A stretch of DNA of 64,000 nucleotides. Source: Macrotrachela quadricornifera (taxonomy: Eukaryota; Rotifera; Eurotatoria; Philodinida; Philodinidae). Below the pieces are notes generated by a model. That model saw only the letters and a list, made by a program, of their open reading frames with translations. It did no database searches and had not been told where the DNA came from. Positions 23,601 through 35,275 of this stretch are shown here, one piece after another. Within the stretch, counting starts at the first letter, position 1; each line of letters starts with the position of its first letter. Made by a program: the position numbers and the translations under genes. The stretch covers positions 1,441,202 through 1,505,201 of the forward strand of contig JAJEKB010021302.1 in NCBI GenBank assembly GCA_022393335.1, given 5' to 3'.

Positions 23601-24500
23601 TGATAGGCAAGGACAACGATGAAGCCGAATGACGCGATCAATCGAAATTTTTGTAGTCAATTCTCAGATATTCGAACCGGATTTGAGAACAATCTTCAAG
23701 CCATTGATTTCATCTGGAAGGACGGCTCTCAGAACGGCGATTGACATCGGTTTCATTGGCAAACAAAGTTGAAGGTCAAAATGTGAGCAGAAGACTCTTT
23801 GTTGGAGAGATCGTTTTTGAATGAGATCTTGTCGCAAACTAGGTTTGAGCGTCAAGTTCGAACAAAGAAAACATCGTGTTCGATACCTTTTTAGACACTC
23901 GATTTAAAGTACATTTGAATGTGGATTGGGCTTTCTATTCAACCAAGATGCAAACTTCTAAATACTTTTGTCGATAATCAGTGGCTATCTATCTACTCAA
24001 ATGGGAATAAGCTCGATCAATGATTGATTGAGAAGAAAAGTATCTTTTCGTTCAACTGTATCTTGCCATAAAGTCTCTCTTGGACGGTCAACACAGTTGA
24101 TTTTCTTTTTCGATCTTCATCGTCATGACAAGTGCTCACCAAGTCGATTTTTAATTTGTTTTTCGACCAGTGAGTCATGAAGACTCTGTACTTGTGCCCC
24201 CAATCGAGGGTTTTTTAAAAATCTACAATCGCCACTGATCGATGAAAAATTTGAACAGCGACTGTGCTTTTATTAAACGGAAAGAGTCGACTGTCTCCGA
24301 TCTCCAAGACGTGGTTGTACATCATTTGCATTTGTCTTCGAATATCCGACTGCTTTCGATTCTTATTTCCTTTTATTTTTGACTCCTAAGAAGTGAGCAC
24401 CTTCAGAAGTTTTTAGATTTCAATTATCGTCTTTATAGGACTTAAAAGGACTTGAATGATCACATGTTCAAGATCACAATAAAAACTACTCATGTAAAAG
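20680..24500. other. Compositionally distinct TCGA-rich island, unidentified
   Basis: By eye this stretch is less AT-rich than its flanks and full of TCGA, ATCGA, TTCGA and GAAGA words. Open frames of 70-117 codons occur on both strands (for example + 20689-20991, + 21581-21931, + 21928-22179, - 22955-23308), but none shows a domain I know and no frame stays open for long. It resembles an old, decayed coding block or a foreign insertion. No terminal repeats were found. I cannot name a function. Confidence 0.4.
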
Positions 24501-24544
24501 CTGTTAGCGCAATTCTTCACGGGATTAAAATGTGAAACACGACA

Positions 24545-24891
24545 TATCCATCAGAGCTCAGCCGAGTACTTGTGCTAAAATTCAAGTATTTGTATTATAA
24601 TTCTTATATTATTTGAAATAAGTATAGACCCAATAGGTTCATTTTATTCGTCTCATTGAGAACTACAAAAACGCCCATATGCATTTTTCTGATATGGGTT
24701 TTAATCACTATTTATAGTTTTTTCTGCTGTTTGTCAACAGATAGAAAGGGCGAATCTATATCATTTTGTACAGCGGAAGAACACGAGTAGTTTAATCCTA
24801 TTGGGTTTATTTTTCATACAAGATGTAAAGATGTTATCGCGAACGCATATCAAGTACAATACAAGTACCAATCCGAGCTCTGATATCTATT
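24545..24891. mobile_element. MITE-like inverted-repeat element, about 350 bp
   Basis: The left end (TATCCATCAGAGCTCAGCC...GTACTTGT) is mirrored at the right end (ACAAGTACCAATCCGAGCTC). A second pair, ACCCAATAGG and CCTATTGGGT, lies farther in. Imperfect arms of about 60-110 bp surround a central AT-rich stretch. No coding sequence or clear target duplication. Confidence 0.65.
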
Positions 24892-26115
24892 GTTGCTAGT
24901 TCCCTAAAAACCCGTCTTTTTATGTATACCTAAGTATGCTTCCGCATTATTCCTTATTTTACACCATAGAACTTCAGAAAGGACCTACTCCATTAATATT
25001 TAAACTGGACTTGATTTATAGATGAGTTCTTATAGTACCTTGAAGCGTTCCTCATAGTACAATGATGGGCTCCAGATCGCGTTTTTCACTTACTGTGATA
25101 GGTCCGACAGCCTATCCCTAATGGGTAATTAATTAATTAAACGCTAATTAACTGATTAGTTAAGATGTCCATCACCGTCTGCGATAGATATTTAATCAAT
25201 TACACACGAGTTAATTAATGCAATAATTAATCAAGATGTCCGTAACGGTCTGTGACGCTATTCTTGCCTGTCAGCCACGGTATGTGATGGTCTGCTATTA
25301 TCTAAATGTATCCGATGATCTTTGACCCCTATCGGTTACAGTCTGTGACAAAGGTCATCGAGTCTGTCGGTCACGGTCTGTGGCGGGGCGGGGGGTGGGT
25401 CCAAATTTCTGCCCTTAAACACTTCAACACTCTCTTTCAGATCGTGTTTCACAAAAAAGTTTCTGTAGGTAGTCAAAAAAATAATCGATTACTTTCGATT
25501 AAAATTCCTACTACCGTAATCAAGTAATCAATGATTATCTTATTCTTTTTTTTAACATGAGTATGTGGCGCCGAAGGCGGCTACACTCGCGCACGGTTTT
25601 CTATGATAAGCTCACTTGATATTGTAGGAATCTTTTGATGGATCTCTGTAAATCCAAAACTTTTGCTACGCATCTGGTTTCTAAACCTTGGGCGAACGCT
25701 AGAGTTCTAAAAATCTTATGCGCAAACTTTTTTCGAGCACTGGGGATTTGCCTTTCCTCTCCTCGCGGATACGCCATTGATCGAATGAGTTTTCCTTGTC
25801 AAATACTCAATTTTAAGAAACAATTCGTTTTGATGGTGTTTTGAGTGACGCATTAATCTGGGAAAATGTATAAAAATCGGACGCATGTTTCAACGATTCA
25901 ACACAGGAAGGTGATTGAACGTGGACTTGAAAGGAAAAATAGCTTTTCCGTTATACACGACGTTTCTAGAGATCTCCTCAAAAACCGGCTTCAAAAAACG
26001 TTTTCAAAAATCTCTTCGCTTGTGAAAGATGCGCCATAAACTCCTGTTTCGATATCTGAAAATCCCACCTCTCTAGCTATTTTTATTATTGGTTTATTTT
26101 TAAAATGACTATGGA
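24892..26115. other. Intergenic with degenerate CGGTCTGTGAC repeats
   Basis: Between about 25160 and 25390 a motif close to GTCCGTAACGGTCTGTGACG recurs about five times in variable form (CACCGTCTGCGATAG, AACGGTCTGTGACG, CACGGTATGTGATGG, TACAGTCTGTGACAA, CACGGTCTGTGGCGG). Nothing else was recognised. The + frame 25635-25844 has no known domain. Confidence 0.5.
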
Positions 26116-27248
26116 CTATTCTTTTTTTGGATAGATAATAGTCATACTGCCCAATTTTTCGCCACCAGTGACAAGTACTTTGCCGGAATTGAGCAGGGTT
26201 GCAGTATGATAAGTACGTGTTATTGCTAGGCTTGCAGCAGGGTTCCATTTGCCTGTTGATGAATCATATATTTCAGAACTATCCAGAATACCGGTGCCTC
26301 CGTCACCACCGGTGGCAAGAACTTTGCCTGACTTGAGCAGAGTTGCAGTGTGAGCAGCACGTCCTGCTGTCATGCTAGTAGTATTGTCCCATTGGCCTGT
26401 TGATGGGTCGTATATTTCACAACTAGCCAAAAAATCGGAATATCCTACGCCACCGGTGACAAGAACTTTACCTGAACGGAGCAAAATTGCAGTATGAAGT
26501 TTACGTGCTGTTGCCATGTTTCTAATAGTGTCCCATTGCCCTATTGATGGATCATATAATTCAGAACTAGCTAAATAGTTAGTTGATCCGACATCACCAC
26601 CAGTGGCAAGAACTTTGCCCGATCTGAGCAGGGCTGCAGCATGATAATAACGTGCTGTTGCCATGCTTGTAGGAGAGCTCCACTGGCCCGTTGATGGATC
26701 ATATATTTCAGAACTAGCTGCACCACCAGAAACAAGTACGTTGCCCGACTGAAGCAGAGTTGCAGTATGAGCAGTACGTGCTATTGCCATTCTTGCAGTA
26801 GGGTTCCATTTGTCCGTTGATGGATCATATATTTCAGAACTATTCAGAGCAGGCGCTCCAAATGTGATACCACCAGTAACAAGAACTTGGCCCGAATTGA
26901 GCAAGGTTGCAGTATGAGAAATACGTGGTGTTCCCATGCTTGCAGCAGTATTCCATTGACCCGTTAATGGGTCATATATTTCACAACTAGCCATATAGCC
27001 AGTATTTGCTACGCCACCAATGACGAGAACTTTCCCCGAATGAAGCAGGGTTGCTGTATGAGCAGTACGTGCTGCTGCCATTCTTGCAGTAGAGTTCCAT
27101 TGCCCTGTTGATGGATCATATATTTCAGAACTAGCCAGATAACCTTTGTATCCGTAGCCAGCAGTGGCAAGAACTTTGCTTGAATTGAACAGGGTTGCAG
27201 CATGAACATGACGTGCCGTTGTCAGCCTTGTACGAGTATTGAATTGAT
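26116..27248 (-). CDS. Kelch-repeat protein, C-terminal exon
   Basis: One long minus-strand exon encodes about 376 residues of kelch repeats, which fold as beta-propeller blades for protein binding. The acceptor TTTTATTTTAAG precedes 27248, and the exon starts with two bases of a split codon followed by QFNTRTRLTTARHVHAATLF. Eight units follow the pattern A-R-x-x-H-T-A-T-L-L...GKVLVTGG...SSEIYDPSTGQW, each about 46-48 residues. The last stops after EKLGSMTIIYPKKE and lacks the final YDP...W strand, so the propeller is one strand short or closed by the N-terminus. The repeats are close copies at DNA level (about 140-bp period), implying recent expansion. Upstream exons were not found; a possible 23-bp microexon lies at 28040-28062. 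The repeat style is like bacterial and rotifer kelch proteins. A bacterial origin with a gained intron is possible but unproven. Confidence 0.85.
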
Positions 27249-28743
27249 CTTAAAATAAAAACATTACAGTAGAAATTAGTATTCTAACAGTAATGATTCA
27301 CAAATCAATCTCGATTCAAAGTTGTTTCAACTTATTAAAAGTTTAGTTCGCTAGAGAAGGTTTCAACATGTAGGGCTAACGGGAGTATAACTTGGATTTC
27401 GAGGTCCGTGATATAGTACAATCTTTATTTCAAAGATTTATTCTATTTTCATTTCAAGAGTTGTGAAGGAAGTACATATCGATGGTGTTGGTGACTTAGA
27501 CGCTAAGCAGATCGTTTGATGATGAACCATTGGCAAATATCTTCAGTCGAAAGCCATCGTCTCAATGCTTGCTTTTTTTTTAATTAGTAATCAGCATCGA
27601 AAAATGAGTCGAATATGGTATTATTTTGTCTGTTTGGATAGATTTTCAGCGCTTTGATATAAATTGAGCTATATCGCTAGAGTTATGAACCAGAAAAGAA
27701 TTTGCCCCATTATTTGGCTTGAGTAGACAGGTATTTATAACAATTTGATCCATTTTTCGATGCTGATAACTAATCCGAAAAATCTTTTCTGTAGAACTAC
27801 ATGAAAAGTACTAGAAATGGTCTTTTCCTACTGAAGTCTAATCCATACGGGCTGAGTGATGGGCTATTGGACCATAGTATAATGGAATTTGAGCCTTCGC
27901 CCATGATATTTTATGCTTTCTGATTTCTCCAACTAAATGTTTTAAAAACGCTGTTTCGGAATTGATGAAAATTGGCCCAAATGTCAACCAATCCTGGTTA
28001 TTTTATTGTTTCGGGACTACGTGAAACCACTACACATACCTGATTCAACTCCATTGAAGACGCTAAAACAAAACAATAACAGTATTGAATTACTTGTTAG
28101 TTTCCCACTATGATGAAGTTTTATTCTTCCAACTCGGCATGGCTTTTACACCATCTCTTTCTTTTCATTCACATTCACAGCCTTCTCTCTACAGACGACT
28201 GCTCTTCTACCTCCGATGCCTTCGCTTTCTTGTAGTATGAAAATATCTCTTTCTCTTTGTTAAACAGCACACATTTGATTGTTTATATATGTTACGCTTA
28301 TAGTCGCTTTTAAATTTTTTCAGATGCCTACGCATTGTTTTCTGCATAGAAAAGAACTTTCGACAAACAAGTCGTACACATCAATTGAATCGCCAATATC
28401 ACCAGCGATGACAAATAAACGAACTAATCCGCCTCTCCTTCTTCATCGTCACATTTCGTTCCCTAGCACTAAATTACCGAAACATTCTCTAAAATTGCCA
28501 ATGTTAAATGCGCGGAAGAGCTCCACAAAAATAATTGACAACACTGGTCCAGATTGGGCTGGTCTAATTATTTTAGTCACATATTCCAAGTGAAACTCGC
28601 TCGATCGGATTCTATTGAATATAAATAATTCCGAGCACAGGATCAGACCGAGTTTGGTAGTATAACCATAACAGTATAAGTAGAGTAGTGTACTCATCAA
28701 GGTACCGATGTAACAGTATACTCATCAGGTTATAGATATAGTA
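27249..28743. other. Region upstream of kelch exon, possible microexon, otherwise unassigned
   Basis: A 23-bp stretch at 28040-28062 on the minus strand is bracketed by a strong acceptor (TTGTTTTGTTTTAG) and donor (GTATGTGTAG) and could be an upstream microexon of the kelch gene. The plus frame 28279-28593 (104 codons, containing LNARKSSTKIIDNTGPDWAG, preceded by an acceptor-like TTTTTTCAG) is coding-like in places but not identifiable. Confidence 0.35.
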
Positions 28744-28963
28744 TCAAGTGCCCCATAACGAATGGCCGCACTTTGCATTTCATATTTCAATCTCTAAATA
28801 AATTTTATTAAAAAACAAAAAGTGTATAATTAAAACACACTTTACTGTTTAGATTGCAGAGCTTTTCACGCTGCATCTTGTGGTACATTTTCTTTTTACT
28901 AAAAGGTATTTAGAGATTAAAATATGAAATCCAAAGTGCGAACATTCATTATGGGACACCCGT
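28744..28963. mobile_element. MITE with about 50-bp TIRs, probably Tc1/mariner-like
   Basis: Left arm about 28746-28800 (GTGCCCCATAACGAATG... TTTCAATCTCTAAATA) pairs with right arm about 28906-28960 (TATTTAGAGATTAAAATATG ... ATGGGACAC). TA dinucleotides flank the ends at 28742-28743 and 28964-28965. The outer motif GGTGTCCCATAA recalls mariner TIRs; this is inferred. About 220 bp, no coding sequence. Confidence 0.75.
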
Positions 28964-30374
28964 TAATTTTTGCAGAGCGGACGATTCTGTGCAAAATGTG
29001 ATGTCGAACTAAAATGTACCGTTTACACAAGTGAAATCATAAGTATTTTTTTCACACAGTGCTTTCTACATAAAACATGGTTTGATTAAAAATTCGATTT
29101 TTTCAAAACTGATGTGATAAGAAAACAAAAATCTTGCTGCCTTATCGAAAGACAAATAGAAATTACAATATTATATTTTGTAGAGCAGATTTTGCTCTAC
29201 AAGCTGATCCATTAATGACGATTGCAACTTTAGATTTCGGACTCAAATAATGAACATACGAAAATTTACGGAAAACTTTTCCGTCCAAACTATTTTTTCA
29301 AGCTTTTCAAAGATTTCCTTGTATTTCTCCAACAAAATCTGACAGATAATTTTTCAGCTCATACTCAGAAAGAGCATCGAATTCTGGTTCTTCTGCATAG
29401 TTTTCGACTCTTCTGAAATACTTTCACATGGGCGAAAAATGAGTAAACATTTTGTCTCAAAACGTTCGGCTCATCCGTTATTCCAAAAGGGAAACCTCTA
29501 CTATCAATATAACACTACACATGTTTTCGTTTAAAAACTTTCAGAACAGCAAAATGGCACAATTTCGTTACGAATTTTTATTGTGGTAGCAGAGTTGGTC
29601 GCGCCGCATAGATACTTACATCCATGTAAATAAGAAAAATACATTAAGATACTTCATTGACATCATTCGAAAGCAAAGTTTGATTCCTGTTAATAATAAG
29701 CACTATGACAAATATTCACTATGATAGGAGAATCAAAATGAAATCAAGCTAAATAGAAAAAAACCACATTTTATGCCTTTTAAGGATGACATATACAAAA
29801 ACAATATGCCATATGTCAAACTTTCTCATATTGATGATATTCACTTTGTACGACAAAAGAAATTTCATTGTTCACGAAACACATCACAATACTAACGGAT
29901 CAATCAAGTCATTGATTTCAAGGATGTGAAAATAGAAACGTACTTTAGTATTCGAGTAAACGATTCATAATGAAAAATCTCTCTTTTTGCTGAAAGAGGA
30001 AGAAGTTGAGCCTCCTTCACTGAACGAAGCTACGAGTCCTCTTCACAAGACAGCGTCAGGCCAGCTGAGTCCCTCTGTCTGAGAGACTCGATGAGCTAGC
30101 CCAGGCAGACATGAAAACGTCAAAAAACGGCGTTTAAACAATTTCATCAGTCCTCAAAAACGCGTTTAAATGGTTTATGAAAAATTTACTTTTAACACGT
30201 TTTATATGTTTAAACGCTTAGAGTGATTGAAATTTTGACTGTTTTAACAGGTTTTTGGATACTAATGATACTGTTTAAACAGATGAAATAATTTCTGTTA
30301 TAACGCATCTTAATGATCAAAAACATTTGATCTAAATAATGAAGTGACAACTAATTACAACTAATTTCTCTCGC
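28964..30374. other. Intergenic with small hairpin and GTTTAAAC cluster
   Basis: A perfect hairpin (TTGTAGAGCA, 5-nt loop, TGCTCTACAA) is at 29178-29202. Around 29330-29410 the minus strand has a short coding-like frame (EEPEFDALSEYELKNYLSDF) of unknown family, soon broken by stops. The palindrome GTTTAAAC occurs at 30132, 30208 and 30273. Confidence 0.45.
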
Positions 30375-30820
30375 TATTGATAAACTGACAAGTTATATTC
30401 AAATTACCATTAGATTAATGTTAAATTGATATACACTTATTCTTTGAAAACAATACAAAGAATCTGTTTCTCATCAATTCGTCTTCTTTGATATCAAGAC
30501 AAAGTTTACATTTTACAGTTTACTTATTTGCATGTTTTCCTTTTTTCTTTTTGTTTTTTCTAACAGATGAATAGACTAACAAGAAGTTAATGCTGTTCAA
30601 TTAAATCTACTCATTTTTATCTTCCATTTCACTATTAGAATAAACGAAAAAAGGAACAGATGCAAATAAGTAAACAATAAAATGTAAACTTGGTCTTAAT
30701 ATAAACGAAATCAAATTCTTGAGAGAAAAATTCTCCGCACTGTTTTCAAGAAGTAAATACGTATCAATTTAACATTAATCTAATGACATTTTGAATATAA
30801 CCGATCATTTATTAATGGTG
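30375..30820. mobile_element. Foldback element, arms about 170-190 bp
   Basis: The left arm (GTTATATTCAAATTACCATT ... TACAGTTTACTTATTTGCAT) is inverted in the right arm (ATGCAAATAAGTAAACAATA ... ATTTTGAATATAACC). The spacer is about 80-100 bp. No coding sequence. Ends are approximate. Confidence 0.78.
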
Positions 30821-32162
30821 ATAAAGATTAATTGTTTAAACTCATGTTTCATATTTCAAATTAGTGACAGATAACATAGACTGATGCAGATTTAAAACAT
30901 AGCGACTAACATAGGAATCGATTAAAACAGGATGAAACACGATTTTATTTAATCAGCTTTTAATATATTGAAAACTACACGCGAAATTACTATAACTTTC
31001 GTACAATTGCATTTACAAGAAAACCTTTTCAGGCATTCTAAAAAGCTTTTAAATCCATTTTTAATGCATAGGTTGAAGGATTACTAGTGTGGAAAATGTT
31101 TAAGTGGATATGAGTACAAATTGCAATTTGGTCAAGATATCGAATTCTTAGTAGATTGTCCGTGTAGGATTTCAATTTTCCAGAAAAATTACGTTTTCGA
31201 ATTTCAATTTAAAACTTTGTATAAATAGAGACTTTATTCAGATTACCTTGCATAAAAAATTTCAGAATTTTTAGATATCACATCTTCGAAACATTACGTT
31301 TTTATAGTATAGACACTTTTCTTTTCTATAAATTTGGTTTTGAAATTATTCAAAAAATGTCCACATCAATTTAACTCTCAAATGAGCATTAGTAGAATTA
31401 ATACTCTTCATATAATTTGTAAAGAATGTTTCGAATAACAAATGCTAGTTTTTGTGATATTTTATGACCGTACCCATTCTCATTGTCAAGCTATGATTAC
31501 GCATCTGGTTGCTGGAAAGATTAGTATACTACTGATAGTTAATAAACGTATCAATAGAGGAATCATTCTCAATCTCTTTACTATGAATGGCATCACACCC
31601 TTGAATGGATGCTTGAATATTACAATAATTTTATCGTATTCAATAAGCTTGAGAATAAATGTAATACTCTCACTCTCATTTTCAAAAAAATCAAAATAAA
31701 ACAGTAAAATGATCGATAGCAGTCAGGGCTGAAATTAATGTTATTGATTATTATTGGAGAAAAAGTGAGCTCCAGTCCTTAGAGGGTGCATGTTGTCATT
31801 CAGTTGAAGTGAGTTTTAGTAAACAAAGAAAAAAAAATCAAACTTTTTAAGATACACCGGAAAATAATGTTTGCTGAACGGTTAGCAGTCATAAATAGAC
31901 AACAGAAAGAAAAACTATAATAGCGAACATTTTGTGCTGTCGTTTCAGCAATGAAGTAATGTATCGCTTCAAGTCGTTAAGAAAGATTCTACTGGAAAAA
32001 TAACGTCTCAATTTTTCTTTGTTTGCTAACTAACTCATTTCAACCGACAAGTGAGACGCATAAAATATAAAACTCGCTATAGTGTTACTATACATACAGC
32101 TGAATAAAACAGAAAAGAAACTCGCTTTCATTAACAACATCATTTCAATATTATCGTTAGCT
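30821..32162. other. Intergenic, nothing recognised
   Basis: AT-rich. The + frame 31442-31699 shows no known domain. Should include the promoter of the membrane-protein gene at 32163. Confidence 0.45.
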
Positions 32163-32736
32163 ATGTTAAAACTTAGTTTACTTGTCTTATTTTTCTTCAA
32201 ATTAACTAACATCGTCATCGGATATACCTGCTCATGCTATTGTTCGCCCAGCTTCAGCTATATTGGCACAGTTTACTCTAGTTCATGTAGCAATTCATCG
32301 TGCCGATCTGCATGTCATAATTATTACAGATCCTGTTCATTGTGGTCATTTGTCCGCGGGTCAGTACACAGTAATAAACTTGGTTTTCATACATTCATCT
32401 ATTCGTTTTAGAAGTTGCTCGAATAGTAGCTCAGGAACTAATACGTTGGGTACAAGCAGTGTTATTGGTATTGTGACTGGATGTCTAATCATGACGGCTG
32501 TGTTAGGTGTCGTCATTGTGATAGCTATCATTCGTTGTAAGAGGAAACGAGCTCAAGTCTGGGCTGTTCAACCATATCAGCAGCAAAGGGGTCAAATGCC
32601 CTTCATAAATACATCAGAACAGCGATGGCCACCTAGTTATTATCATCACAACTTACCCGCCAATTCGATGAACAACGTCGGTCTAGAACTTCCACCGCCA
32701 TATTCTTCGATACAATCGGTTAAAGTACAGACTTGA
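32163..32736 (+). CDS. Small Cys-rich type I membrane protein with PPxY motifs (Shisa/CYYR1/VOPP1-like layout), two exons
   Basis: Exons are 32163-32341 and 32412-32736 with a 70-bp intron (GTGGTC...CGTTTTAG); phases match and give 167 residues. Layout: a signal peptide (about 1-20, MLKLSLLVLFFF); a short extracellular segment with ten cysteines between 23 and 62 (CSCYC, CSNSSC, SCSLSC); one transmembrane helix at about 77-101 followed by the stop-transfer cluster RCKRKR; and a proline/tyrosine-rich cytosolic tail with PPSY (133-136) and PPPY (154-157). PPxY motifs bind WW domains of NEDD4-type ubiquitin ligases, so the protein may be an adaptor for trafficking or turnover. The layout is that of the Shisa/CYYR1/WBP1/VOPP1 supergroup; I cannot assign an orthologue. 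Met at 32163 is chosen because it starts the signal peptide directly; an in-frame Met at 32082 would add 27 polar residues. The donor GTGGTC is non-consensus, so the exact splice site is tentative. Confidence 0.7.
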
Positions 32737-33023
32737 TTCGTTCTTCTTTCCATCTCCGACGAATATTTTCGATTTACATTCTCTCATAATGCATCGATCC
32801 TAAATAGAACGAATATGATTAAATCTGTCACATTGAATTTTGAATTTTTTTTATAGCTAACAATGGAACACATCTAGGTTTGCAAATCTTTTAAATCTCA
32901 ACCAGATATGAAACACCTGAAAAGGATTTATACGTTTCTTTCTTTGATATTGAATTTTCAAGTTATATATATAGAGAAAGAACTTGAAATGATAAATGAT
33001 TGTTTCTTGTAGAACTGTATAGA

Positions 33024-33847
33024 GTGCGTAAAAATGTTTTTCCAGGGGAGTAACAGTATGATTTCAAATAATGAACATCAATTATTTTATACCAGATGAA
33101 AGCGCGTCAAAAACGGGATTTATTGGTACTAAATAGTAAGAGTTGTGAAAATCTTTTGATGATGAATGGATGCAAGATACAGAATTTATATGGCTTTTTT
33201 GGCATAAAAAAATCAAGACACTAATGGTTTTTATAATAAAGTCAAACATTTTTGACATGGTTGGATCGAACTCGATGAGCTCTACAAAACTATTTAAAAA
33301 GGCTAGAAAATATGAAAAATAGCTTTTTTTATATTAAAAAAATACCTCAATTTTTCAATAAAATTACTCTTTTCTTTTGACTTTTCCATGAAATACATTT
33401 AAAAATATACTCATCAGATGCAGCATGGATAACTGCATCCAACGAGTCTATTTCGAGATGTCTATGGAAGTAAAATGAATGAAAAAAAGCTAATTTTATT
33501 GAAAAATCGAGGTATTTTTAAACATTTTTTTAAACTTTTTATCTTACAAAAATGGCTTTAAAAAAATTTTAATATATATAGTTTTGTAGAGCTCATCGAG
33601 TTCTATCCAATCATGTAAAAAATGTTTGACTTTATTATGAAAACCATTAGTGTCTTGATTTTTTTATGCCAAAAAAGCCATATAAATTCTGTATCTTGCA
33701 TCCATTCATCATCAAAAGATTTTCACAACTCTTACTATTTAGTATCAATAAATTCCGTTTTTGACACGCTTTCATCTGGTATAAAATAATTGATGTTCGT
33801 TATTTGAAATCATACTGTTACTCCCCTGGAAAAACATTTTTACGCAC
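33024..33847. mobile_element. Near-palindromic foldback element, arms about 400 bp
   Basis: The left arm starts GTGCGTAAAAATGTTTTTCC and the right arm ends with the exact complement. The arms run almost to the centre near 33435 (GCAGCATGGATAACTGC). Long stretches are identical when folded, implying a young insertion. There is no coding sequence. The internal motif TTTTATACCAGATGAAAG...GGTACTAAATAGTAAG also occurs at about 10407-10490 and 62345-62440. Confidence 0.88.
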
Positions 33848-33851
33848 CTTG

Positions 33852-33934
33852 TATATATATGTTATGGCCGAAATTGGAATTCAGCTCAATTCTGAATTTG
33901 GCAGAACTCCAATTTCGGCCGTAACATATATATA
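33852..33934. repeat. Compact inverted repeat, 27-bp arms
   Basis: Arms 33852-33878 and 33908-33934 match at 26 of 27 positions (core TTATGGCCGAAATTGGA / TCCAATTTCGGCCGTAA), and the spacer holds a second hairpin AATTCAG...CTGAATT. It starts four bases after the large foldback ends. Possibly a tiny MITE. Confidence 0.8.
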
Positions 33935-35275
33935 ACTATTGAGATGTACATTTGGTTTTCTAAATTTAAATTTTATCTTATTCTTTTCCTATAATCATTA
34001 TAAACATCATCATTTACCCGTTTATGAACCATAATTAACGTCGTAAATTTATTTTTGAAATGCTCCCAATAACTTCATAATTAATTTTTTTATGATCATT
34101 ACTAACATAACTTTATATTCTTTTTATATTCATCTAGTAAGATTTTAGAAAAACAAAGACAATCATTAAATCCAGATATTGTAGACGATATATTAATGTT
34201 TCGAAATTTTCGAAATATGTAGTATCAATTTAGTTTACTTTATAATTTGAAAGAAATTGAAAGAAATTGCATAAAAAATTTATATGAAATTTCAAATTTT
34301 TATATCAATGTTAAATAGTACTGGGCAAGGCAGGTTAAAGGTTACGAAAACTTTTACAGGGCAGGGCAAAGCAGAGTATGCGAAGAAATTCACAGGGCAG
34401 CGCAGGTTGTAGGTTACCAAAATCTGAGAAGGGCAGGTTACAGGTAGTGAAAATTGTTCAACTTGCAGGCTTCTAATCAGGGGCCAATGTCAGGAAGGAT
34501 TACAGGGTAAAACGGGCTGAAAATCTTGTATTTGGACCCTAACCCCTTCTTTTTGGTCGATGACCTCCCTCGAGAATGACACCATTCAATGCAGAATTGA
34601 ATTCTGCATCCAGCACAACCATTTAGAAAGCCAGACAGCTTCAGGAGCGAATGTCAGCAAGGATTACTCGAATCCACTGCTAACTTTCCTTACTTTTTTT
34701 TACCGCGTCTGGGCGCAGTTGACAACAAAACCATGATTGTATGCGTCTATTTTGCGTTTTGTGTTTATATGGGTTATGTAATTGATAGTCAATAACAAAT
34801 TGAATATATAAGAAAATTATTCAATTGAATGAAAAACACCCAAAATTTAAGCATTTATATATCTTTTTTTCAGAAATAAATATACTATTGTTACATTGGA
34901 ACAAAAAGAGTAGTACATTTATTTCCACCACAAATTTTTCCCCAAAGATGTGAGGGTGAGTACTGACCATTTTTTCTAACTACTTTTCTTTTAACGTTGA
35001 ATTAATGTATGTTTTCTACTTTAATTGAACCCAGAGAGATACTGCTCTTGTTGGACAAAGACAACAGAAAGACGTTTTATGTATGTACGTACAGCGTCTT
35101 ATCGCTGTTGGCTTTTGTGCCTCCAACAATCAGGGTCTCTTTGCTCGCGCGCATGCACGTGTATTTAAATATATATCAATTCATTTATTTCTTTTCAATT
35201 AAAATTCCACAGAAATCAAAATAGAATAATTAATAGCTGAAAATAAATTAAATTTATTAGTTCATTCCATTAATT
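33935..35275. other. Intergenic with GGGCAGG-type repeat tract
   Basis: Between 34318 and 34510 variants of ACAGGGCAGGGCAGGTTAC recur about five times. A 10-bp-arm palindrome (ATGCAGAATT G AATTCTGCAT) is at 34589-34609. A motif GAATGTCAGCAAGGATTAC at about 34646-34665 repeats, slightly changed, at about 34483-34502. The GGGCAG motif also marks the ends of the hAT-like element at 39051-40716, so this may be a related element end. Confidence 0.5.

Noticed and set aside
27009..27209. Frame overlapping the kelch exon, hinting at a frameshift
   Set aside because: The kelch frame itself continues unbroken upstream to the acceptor at 27248, so no frameshift is needed.
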